From assembly GCA_934045905.1 (NCBI GenBank), contig OW203768.1, positions 16,644,316-16,708,315 of the forward strand: 64,000 bases of DNA. Direction: 5' to 3'. Numbering within the stretch: position 1 is the stretch's first letter; the number at the start of each line of letters is the position of its first letter. This stretch comes from Leuctra nigra. Taxonomy: Eukaryota; Arthropoda; Insecta; Plecoptera; Leuctridae. Below the pieces are notes generated by a model. It worked only from the letters and a program-made list of their open reading frames with translations. It had not been told where the DNA came from and did not search any database. Below are positions 33,621 to 44,600 of this stretch, piece after piece. The translations under genes and the position numbers were made by a program.

Positions 33621-35386
33621 TTAAAGCTCGAAGTACATAAAGTTCTGCAAAAAGAAGAATAATTATCATGAAACTTATTATCAATTATTACTTATACTTA
33701 TTTATTAATTATATAAATCCGAATATTCTTGACATGTCCTATCAATCTCCTAGAATGACAACAGTTATGCTTAATTAGTTGCGTTACAATTGGCGCCCAA
33801 CGTGAGTGTCTTAAATTGTGAGTTTTGCGAATGGTGTAAAACGTACTCTAAAGACCGAAGCAAAAGGTCAGCGAGGCTAGCATTCCATGTGGATAACTTT
33901 TCTTGATGATAACAAATGAATAATCAGCTGATGACTTACAAACAGAATGCATGCGCCCAAGAGTATGGCCTTGGTACGCACGTTAATGTTAGGAGGGAAG
34001 ACAATGGGGGTGATTGTGCGAGTCCCTTCGACAACGCCAGGCCTGAGCATCTTGATCATACCAACTTCCTCGTTGTTCTGCAGGATCTGAAACATGCAGC
34101 ATCTTTAGCACAGGGGAAAATCATAAAGACAAAATTGAAATCTATTCGAAAAGGAGGAGTACCCAGCAGTGTGGCAATTGTACAGATTGCGACTGATATT
34201 GTACCACAAGATGATGGGAAGAACTCCACGCAAAAGGATCCATTTCTCGGGAGTTGTCAAAGCGTTTCAAAATAACGTTTGTCCGAATGGTTGAGATTTC
34301 TACCTTTATAGTGGGCTCTAAATAGCATAAATGTCTCAAAACTATTAAGAATTTTGTGTGGATACTATTTAATTTGTATTGTGGGTGGACAGTTTCGTAA
34401 ATTGTATTTAATTATTGAAGATAAAACAGGTATTTTTTAAAGTTATTTTCATATTGTCATGATATTGTTAAGACCAGTTATTTTTTATTTTTATTATATT
34501 TTTTTTTGTATTTCAGGTAGGTAGACAAACAAACACGCTGTTTATAATTAAAAAATCATATTTTCGTTCTTTTATGATAGTGCTGAAGGTTAAACCTTAG
34601 ACTAGTTTCACTACATATCTCAACTCACTATGGTTTAACCCAGATTAATTTAATTCAACTGAGCAATTTAGTACTTTTGGCTGTTTTCTTGTTTCGAACC
34701 GTCTTCAGAGTGTTTCAATGTTACCTGGAACTTGACGTCATTTCTGCGGAATATCTTGGTCTTGAGACACGGAGCCTTTATCTTGAACAGTTCGACATCA
34801 TGTTCATCTTTTACACTGAACTTGGGACAGCAACAAAGAATCCTCCATTCTTGTTCCACACATCCCGCCATGGAACCCACTGGCGCGTACACTAGCACCT
34901 TCTACAGGTAGAGAGAACACGTTAGATTTTCAACAATATTCAACAATGTGTAGGGAGATCTATTCGTTGTTCGTTCTATTCTAGAGTGTTTGTTTGTACC
35001 TGTAAACAACAAGGAATGCAGCACCAAATATTTGTACATCGCAAGGAACGGTGCAGTATGATAACCTTTTCATGTTGCGAATCATATATTCTTATAATAA
35101 AACCTCTGGAGCTCCGACAGCAGAGAATGTTAGTGACACATGTTTTCTCAACTGTTTGAAACAACGGTTCGTCGGTGTTATTTAGTATGTTTAGCTTGTT
35201 TCTTATTTCGCAAGGCAATAAAACTGAAATAGACAATCAATGACATAACAAAGTCAGAAAAGTACCTACAGATTTGTTGAGTTTTAATAATTTGTTCTCA
35301 CCATCTGTAATCTCCCATTGTTTCTGTATACGCAATTCATCCCATTGAGAGAGTCCTTGCAAACCGGTTGGAATATTACGAGTCAT
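33621..35386 (-). CDS. Divergent phospholipid scramblase, gene D, five exons
   Basis: Exons: 35302-35386, 35000-35223, 34725-34901, 33940-34086 and 33621-33644. GT-AG borders and phases join to 657 bp, 218 aa. It starts MTRNIPTGLQGLSQWDELR. Exon 2 has RNKLNILNNTDEPLFQ and CCIPCCLQ, the latter like the CCCPCCLQ of vertebrate scramblases. Exon 3 has GSMAGCVEQEW and NDVKFQ. Exon 4 has NNEEVGMI and the hydrophobic AILLGACILF. Exon 5 is only NFMYFEL and stop. The Ca2+-binding loop is not conserved: where genes B and C have FTDAD, this gene has EGTRTITPIVFPPN. The conserved intron positions show it is a paralog. Its introns are short and free of elements, unlike the other copies. Either the protein scrambles without this Ca2+ site or it has a changed role. 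Confidence 0.85.
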
Positions 35387-35677
35387 GAATTAGCATGAAT
35401 AAATCGTCGAATTATTATTTGTTTGAAGTAAAGGTTTGAAGTAAGTTTGTACTTGTCTTTTAGTAAATTCTACAGTTATTTGTGTAGTTTGGCGGGCGGC
35501 CATTAAAAGTCACCGCCTGTTAAACGTTGACGTAATGGTGTGAAGCTAGGAACAGTCCGAGAGTGACTGATTACGTCACAGATCAGCCAGCCAGTGCACG
35601 AAGCAACAGGAACACATGTTGAGGACAAATTTTGTAATTTAATTATTATTTTGGCTAATTAGATAAAATATCACATA
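35387..35677. promoter_or_regulatory. Divergent promoter between scramblase gene D and UTP6
   Basis: The start codons of the two genes lie 291 bp apart on opposite strands, so one short region should drive both. It holds two CRE/ATF-like sites in inverted orientation, TGACGTAAT at 35528-35536 and ATTACGTCA at 35570-35578, 33 bp apart. No TATA box is evident on the UTP6 side. Confidence 0.55.
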
Positions 35678-38600
35678 ATGGCAGAGTACGTCCAGTACCG
35701 TACCGAGGAAACTATTCCTGAATTGGAAGAAATGCAACGCATTGGTTTGTTTAAGCCACTGGAATTGAGGTAAGCATTTTGTAGGTTAGGATTTTAAGTC
35801 AGTCAATGTCCTCTCTGATCTAGGTAGGTATTAACATGGTTAGGTACTACCTATATCTAAAAGCCTATCCACAATAATTAACTAAAGACTCAATTAATGT
35901 CACTGTCAGTCACACTGTCTCACTGTCACTGTCAGACTGTCTCGTGGTGCCTACAGTCTCCGCCAATGCTGTTCAAGTATTTAGACGAAGAGTTGCGAAG
36001 TTGTACTTTTTGAAGCATTGCGCAGAGCAGCAACAAGTGTTAATATGCCGTTTGTTGCAACATGCTCCACCTTGTGATAATTACAATGACTGACCGTAGC
36101 ATTTTAGTTTCGGTTTTTTAATGGGCTCTAACCTTTGCTCGTGTCGTCGCTACATGTCTAGGTACTTTACCTAATTAATGTATTTTTTGTTTATGGCATT
36201 TACTTTGATTATTTATGTGTGACTGTTTGACATACCTACCTACTTTATTTATTAATTAGTGCTATTATGCTATAGATTATCTCCCCTCCCAATATAAATG
36301 TCACAATTTGTCTTTTAGGGCCATTGTCAAGCGAAGAAAACAAATGGAATATAAAATTCAAAGAAGAACAAAGTGCAAGGAAGATTTTGTTCGTTACATC
36401 CAGTTCGAGGTCCATCTTCTCAAACTGATAAAACTGCGTAGAAAGAAACACAGGAGGTTTGAAAAGAAAACGGAGATTGAACATACGATCACAAACCGTG
36501 CTGACAAGCTGTTCCATCAGGTTGTACAAAGATTCAAAGATGACATCAAACTTTGGCTTTCACACATCAAGTTTTGTCAGGATGTGGTAAGTGACATTTT
36601 GAAATTGTAATTGTCATTTGGAATTGAATCACATCCTCTTGAAATCAGAAATGAAACCATAAAATTTAGCACTTTTAACAAACAAAACAGTAGTAATTGT
36701 AAAGTGGGTCCTTCATAATCTGAAAATGAATAATTGAATAATGGGTCAGACTTTTCCAAACAGAATTCTACAGAGTTGGGTAGTAACTTAACTAAAGTAA
36801 CTAGTTACTTTTAAGGTAACTTTTGGGGTAACTAGTTACTTTTCATCCTCAGTAACTTTGTGAGTAACTAAGTTACAATTTTACAGGAACTTGTAACTTA
36901 ATTTTCGTTACTTTAAAAGTTACTTTTAGGTGAAATAATTTGACAAAAATATAATATTTTCACAGTCTACAAACTCCCTATCTATCTCTTGAGAGAAAAT
37001 CTAAAACCCAGACAACAAATCACAGGAAATGAAATGTGTGTCCTTCCTTCCCATTGATCTCTTTCCTTCCACAAGTCATTAGCAGGTAGTTGGGCTGGGG
37101 GATGATTGCAGGTGCAGCAGCAAATTTTTCCGAGAATCATACCAATCCAAAGTGAAAACAAGTATGACGTCATTCATTACTAGCCAATAAGGGTCGTTTT
37201 TACATAAAATGTACCTATACCCAATCAGATGCAGTCTTTCACAAATCAAAGCGATTGTCACATGGATGGACCATTTAAAGAAGTGAAGAGAACGAGGTGC
37301 ATGCAATAAATTTACCAGTTATCGCGAGTGCAATTTAAATTTATTTTTTTGACTGTGAGCACGATGACTGTGAGTAAATACAAATAATAAAATTGCTTTG
37401 CTCGCCTATTAGACGAACAAGTTAAACCCTCGGCGGAGTTCAATCACGTTTGTTTTTTGTCGAAAAAATATCCGAAAAGTAACTTTAAAGTAACTTAAAA
37501 GTAACTCAGTTACTTTTCAAATCAAGTAACTTACCAAGTAACTTAGTTCCTTTTGAGATCAGGTAACTTACAGAGTAACTAGTTCCTTTTTACAAGTAAC
37601 TTACCCAACTCTGGAATTCTAAACCATGGGGGAATGGTCCCCCAGCTGTATGTCCTTGGGCGATGCTCTTGATTCCATATGGATGAATGAATTACGTGTC
37701 TAATTGGTTTTAACTCCTACAAATATTAAATCTTCTTGCAGGGTTTTACATCGGCTGTGAGCAGTACAATCGTGCGAATGCTCGCGGTTCATAGTGACAA
37801 ACCAAATCTCTGGAAGGTGGCAGCCGATTGGGAATTCGACAACTGTCACTCCGTAGAAAATGCAAGAAGGTTCTTGCAGCGAGGTCTTCGTTTCAATGCC
37901 GACTCACAATATTTGTACAAAGAAGCCTTCCATCTAGAACTGAAAAATGCTCAGAGAGAAAGAGAACTTCTTGCTGAAAAAGATGAAGAAATGAAGCGCT
38001 ACTCATTGGAGATTCCCGAGAGGAAGGTGGACCTCATCCTGGAAGGTCAACTCGCTGAAATTACTTACAATTGCGGCTGCGACTTGTTTAAAGATGTTCA
38101 ATTCAGCGTAGACTGCTTGGCCATTGCCGCTAAATTTGACTTTACACAAAACCTCCAAAATAAGATTATCACGAAGCTAGCGAGTAGTCATGAAAAGGAT
38201 GAAAAGTTCTGGGATCTTTTGGCGAAGCGAGCAAGGAGAGGTTTGCCGATTGACCCGCAAGTACTCGGCGATGAGAAAAAGCCTATCGTTGAACTCGACG
38301 TAAAACAACCGACCAGAACGCAGAAGCTGCTGGCCAGTGTGGCGATCTACAAGATGGGAATCGAGAGGGTGAATACGGTGGTCATGTGGTCAGCGTACGT
38401 GGACGCGCTCGTCAAAGAGACCACGAAGTTTCCGGCTTCACGCTCGGCTAAACTCTTGCTGAAGAGCGCTTTGAAAAGTGCTCACGAAGGCGGCTTCTTG
38501 CAGGAGAAGTATTACACTTGTTGGGTGAGTATTGAAAACCTGTTACAACTTTGCTTACCTACCTACTTATACATGATGTCGATGTATTTAGGTACACTCG

Positions 38601-41600
38601 AACAAATAATAAATGGTACTGGTACCTATTCGAAAGAAAATGACTGACTGATAATGGTTTGATGGCATCATCCCATGAAGTATATATAAATGTGCTAACA
38701 TATCATCTAACTCTAGTAGGTGAGCTCTGATTTCATTGATAATAACAAGGATTGATTGTCAAGGAACCTGACCAGAAGCCAATCAATTTGTTCAAATACC
38801 ATTTTTAATTGGTTTGAGTGCACCTCTCTATTAAGTAGGTATATTTGCTGTCATTCTAGTTTTTTGTGTCACTTTGAACCCATTTTAAATCAAGTATGTA
38901 CCCTTAATGTGAGATTTTTTTGTATAAAGCTCGACTTCTTTTCTAAAATTTTAAATTTTAAACCAGTTTTAACTTTATTTTAGCTTTGATTTGATTTTTT
39001 TATGGCTGGTAAAATTAAATTGTATTATGTGGATAACACTAGTCTTGGTAGGTAGTACTACCTACTACCTACTAATTCAATTAATTTGTTTTCTAAACAG
39101 ACATGAGGCAACATTTATCAAAACAATTCAGTGAATTAAAGATGCAATCTCTTTCCTCAGACGCTTCTCCTTCGAGAGCTGGGACAACCTGTGAAGGCGC
39201 GTAAGGTTCTGACCGCTGCGACACAAAGCTACCCTCTCTCCCTGGACTTGTGGCGCATGTTGCTGAAGCATCACATCGACGCCGGCGCCACCGAGCGCGC
39301 TGCTCTCGTGTTGGAACAGGCGACGGCGAAGCTCGGCGTGCGGGAGAAGGGATTGCTGCCGTTGTGGATGGAGATGATCAGACACTTCAGCCACGTGGAT
39401 GCTGACCGTGCGGAGGAGTTGTTTCGCAAGGGGCTGGCGTTGGGCACGGACATTTCACAGGGGCTCAAGCCGGTCTTCCTCGACTGGCTCAACATAAACA
39501 AAGGTATTACTTTTAGTTTTATTGGATATATTTGGGCTCTCATACTGTTACTTCAAAATTTGGGTTGCTGTAGAACTATTGTTAACTTTCAAAAACAGTC
39601 TGCTGTCTCCACTTTCAGGTCTAGTACCATATAATTTTAAATTCCTCTCATTTTAAATTCTTTTTGTTGACTGTCAGTCTGGTATAAGGAGATGAAAGGG
39701 GAGGTAGATATAAGACAAATGGTCTGTAATACTTAATGTATGATCTCTTCAATATGTTTTCCGATAAATATTCCGCCATTTTATTCTAGTAACCACCTTA
39801 GTATTATAACTTTGTCGTTATAGTGTATGTAGGTACAGACAAGAGCTTCATTGCTTGTGTTTTTAAGATGATGTTTGAAATCTAGCAGCTCTCTTGGTTG
39901 CTGAATATGATAAATTTGTCTCAGGCCTTGCTGCTACTCGGACTAGCTACGAGTCTCTGAGTCGGCAGCCGATACTCAGCCTCCCGCTGCACGAGAAGAT
40001 GATAGAGATCGAGTTGTCTGGGAGGTCGGTCGATGCCAAGGTCGTCCGGCGTTGCTTCGATCTCGCCACTCACCAGTTCGGAGCAGACAATTGCCGTGAG
40101 TTGACACTCTTCACATCTTCAGAATGTAGTTTCTATTCAGATCTAGTGGAGCGGTCGCTCCACCCAGCCAAGTCGTACTATACACTCACAGTCACTCAAC
40201 ATACCGTAAATGCCTAATAAACTGAGGAGCAGACCAAACACTTTTACTGTAAGCAACAACATGGCATTTTCGGCCTACTGGATCTTAAAATTGGAAAATC
40301 TCACATTGTTGTGAAATGTCTTAATTTCGAGCTATGGCCCACCCCACCCCATATACCAAATTTGGGAACAACAGGTTTTGCCATTTGCGAGCTAGAGGGC
40401 CATGAAAACAGTGAAATTATACCCCTTCTTAAAGCTATCTGATGATGATGATGATTCAGATATCAGGAAACATTGTTGACAGGGCCACAGCCTAAACGGC
40501 TGAACCGATCGACCTGAAACTTTTACCACATATGCACTTTTGGCGTCTGATGATACCTTGCCTCTTGTGATTTTTTGTGCCGCCATTTTTAAACCGGAAG
40601 TGACGTCATAACTCAAAAACGTCTGGACCGATTAGAACGAAATTAGCGCCATTCGATTTAGATGGTCATCTATATGAAGTATCAATAAAAAAAATATTAT
40701 TTTCTTATTTTCTAAACCGGAAGTGACGTCATAAATACGCAATATTTAGCTTATTTCAACAAATTATACTTAAAATACATACATAATTAACTTACATTGT
40801 AACATAGACAATACAATTTATATATTCAAGGTAGCAGTGTTCTCGGCCGCCATTCCTGAAACCGGAAGTGACGTCATATATCTAAAACGCCTGTACCGAT
40901 TGCAACTGAACTAGCTCCTGCGTATTCATTCTGCTATTTATTTGAAAAATCAATTGTGAAAAATGAATAAATAAATTAATGGTACCGGAAATGGCGGCAG
41001 GAACCACTAAATGAAACCGGAAGTGACGTCATATATTACAAACGGCATGACCGATTTTACGGAAATATAGGGATTAGGAATTCAGATGGTCGTTCATGAA
41101 GGTATCAACTAGATAAAACTAGATTGTTTTCTTATTACCTATACCGGAATTCGGCCGCTATTTCAAAACCGGAAGTGACGTCATGTATCGAAAACGGCTG
41201 GATCGATTATAACGAAACTTAAGCTATTCTTCTTGGATAATCATTTTCATCTTATACCAAACGCAACTTTTCATAGTAACCAAATCGGTTGAGGCGTATT
41301 TTTTTAAAGAAATTAGTCCCTGCTCGGACATGTGCTACAAGCTGTATGAATAAACTAACAAAAGAAGTGATATCCCAGAAAAAACACTCCGTGTAAAAAA
41401 GGCAGCCAAGTCTCTTTACTTTAAAAAAATTCAACACCGAAAAGGAGTGATATCAAAAAAGGAGCCAAGTCAATGACATTTCCAAATATTTAATCGTATT
41501 TTTGAAATAAAAGAATAAACACCGAGAAATACTTTACAAAAGGACTTGGCGCATCGTTTTTTTAAAGACATTTTTCTATTCATAAGCATAAGTCATTTAT

Positions 41601-44600
41601 ATACAACAGTCATTAAGAATTTTTAGAATAATAGGGAAACATCCTTCAATTACATATTATACATACCTACTGTAAAATATTTTCTATTTGAATATATACG
41701 CGATGAAACTTGTTGTCTATGTTTTCTATAAATACACAATAGTTATCTTCGTAATATTGTTTCGTGGTCAACATAATTAAGTCTCATGCGTTATACCTTC
41801 TCATCATGAAATACATTTCAATTAATCCACATTTTATAACAATACATTTCACAAAGTACATAGTCACATTGTATTTCTATTAAAAAAATATCTTTATACT
41901 TTAAAAATATATAATAGTGTTCCATAGATAGGTAGTAATTATTTGACAACGTTTCATGAATTCCTTCAGTTAAGATCAAATTATGAAAAGATACCCTTCT
42001 AATATCACCATATTAACAGTACTGCAAGAATATGTATGAGCCCACTTCCAATTGTTATTTAATTCTTCCATCCTTATATTACTTATCTATTACAGCAGGG
42101 CTGCCGTTTTTACGGATATTATCCGTTTTTACGGATTTATGAGTACAAAAACGGACACACGGATTTGTTGACTCTTTAACGGATACTGGTGATTCATAGT
42201 TGAACCACATTTTCTCTGTTGAATGAGATAATATTTCAAATTTATTACGAAAATGTATAGTTTGACAAGATATTTTCGTTTCCTGTCCAACAATTTTCAG
42301 TGCAGAGATTGTTTCAAAACACCCTTTTGTGTAAGTAGGCTAGCTATACTACAAATAAATGGTTGCGAGTGAATGGTTGAGGGAGGAAGGGGGGTGGGGA
42401 AACTGGTCGACCTTGAGCAATGTCTTGAGTGTCTAGGGGCGCGCGCTGCCTGAGGCATCCACTTGTTAGTTGTTTGCAGCTGGTCGTGGGTTAATGACCT
42501 GATTAGTGATTGCATCCCTTATTCTTGCGTGTGCTTATAGTTTTGAAATTTATTATGCTCATTATGAATAATGTGTTGGAAACGGGAGAAAGATATTTAT
42601 GATTCTGAATTCAAAATTACCATTCCATCCACAGCTGTCAGTCCAGAACCCAACCCCCTTCTCTCATGTCCCATGTTGCGTGAGGAATTCAATAGCTTAT
42701 CTGTCAAGTGGCCCAGTTAGTGCTTGAAATATGGGAGTTTTACATCATTTTAAAGGTTTTTAATGGGCATATTGATTTTTACGGATTTTTCATGCTTTTT
42801 AAAAGGATATTAATTTGTATGTGGCGGCAGCCCTGTATTACAGCATGAAATCTTTCTTCTCGCCATTGACAAAACTATAAAATAGCCATTACTAAAAGTA
42901 GCTTGATTCATAGATTCTAAATCTAATAGAAAGAGGAAAATGTACCTACTTGTAAATTTCTTTCCACTTTTAGGATAGAATTATGTCTTTAAAAAAACGA
43001 TGCGCCAAGTCCTTTTGTAAAGTATTTCTCGGTGTTTATTCTTTTATTTCAAAAATACGATTAAATATTTGGAAATGTCATTGACTTGGCTCCTTTTTTG
43101 ATATCACTCCTTTTCGGTGTTGAATTTTTTTAAAGTAAAGAGACTTGGCTGCCTTTTTTACACGGAGTGTTTTTTCTGGGATTGGTAGTACCTGCAGGGA
43201 TGGAATCGTATTCGCTAAATCAAGCTTCCGCTCTGCACTCTGGTGGTAGAAATGTGTACTTGAGGAAGGGTGTACGCATTCAATTCTCCATAAGGTACCT
43301 GTAGAGTTTGGATACCTCTACTTCATACACTATTTAACATAGAACCATAAAAATTGTAATGAGTATAGAAAAGATTATGCTTTTTCGATCTGTCACCTCA
43401 GACATTTATTTTTTGTGTCTAAATAATTATAAAATAACTTTCCATATGAAGCAAATACGGCTTACACTGGACCCTTACCTAATATCGCGAAATGTTGGTG
43501 TTACGACGGTGCTGAGCTCTAGGTCGGTGCTACCATGGTGCTACGACCAAACACCGATCGAATATGACATTTAAGACGTAGCCCGGTGCTGGAGTAGCAC
43601 GATTTCTCAGCACCAGTCGAGAGTGGTGCTACCGATAGGTCCTACGACGAAAGAAGCGAAAATGGCCGCCTACATTGCCGCAGCTTTTGGTGATGAAGAT
43701 GTAGAAAATGTGAAACGATATGTAAGAGTAGCAGATATGACTGATTTTGAATTGCATAGAAATACCAGATTAAATAGAGTCATTTTTTTATGTTTTGGAC
43801 CTGCTTTACGACGACTTGGTGCGCCAGAACGATCGGAATCACGCGATTCCAGTTGACACCAAACTTTTAGTTGGGTTATCGTTTCTGGCGAGTCGAGTGG
43901 AGATGTACAATGTTTCACAGATGTCAGTCAGTGAAATATTTTTTTTTTGACATGGCAGTGGTGACGGTTTGTTCCGTTGGAGGTGCTGGTGGTCCTGATA
44001 AGGGCCGTTCGCGACGTTTCGAAGGATGTACTTCCTTCATCTTCTGGCGGTTGACTGCGACGATGTTGCTGGCAGCGCGGTCTCTTATTCGTTTTCGGGT
44101 TGGTCTGGTTTCCCGTTGGTGGAGAGTGGACGACCAATCGCAGAGGTTGGATTCGCGATGATTTTCATCCTTCATTTCTTCAGTTGAGCGCGCGCTCTGC
44201 TGCGGGTAAGACGTACCGGCTGGAGCGCTCCTGTCGGTGCCCGCGGCGGACGCTCGGTGTTCCTCGGCCTTCCCGCGAGGCTCGTTCCGCTGATGCTCGG
44301 TGCCGGCTGTAGGCGGGCTCGACTTCTCGTGCACGGCCCCAACAGTGAACTCTGCGAGATGTTCTCCGCGGCTGGCTTGGCTGGTGGCTCGGTCGGCGGC
44401 ACGAGTATCCTGGACATGACGGGCTTCCACGCGTGTGGAAGGCGGATGCTGTCGTCGCGCTTGTTGAGGTTGCCGGGACGCCTCTCGATTTCGACTGCCT
44501 CTCGGATGGTGCGGACGACGTAATGCTCGATGGAGGCGAGTGGCTTCATTGCCTCGAAATCGATAGAGTGTCCGGTTTCCTCAACGTGCTGGGCGAGCGA

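Larger units (their letters stand above)
40143..43180 (+). mobile_element. Compound repeat, copy 2, in UTP6 intron 5
   Basis: It has the same order of parts as 7834-9144, inverted: CTAG plus the palindrome GTGGAGCGGTCGCTCCAC (40146-40163), a body with five CCGGAAGTGACGTCAT motifs (40594, 40717, 40862, 41017, 41169), then a foldback with 197-bp arms (41374-41570 and 42984-43180) ending CACTCCGTG. The foldback loop is enlarged by a hAT insertion at 42096-42835. No replicase coding is present. Confidence 0.75.

Noticed and set aside
33877..34275. A 119-codon plus-strand frame at 33916
   Set aside because: It is antisense to scramblase gene D exon 4 and the adjoining intron, with no family resemblance.
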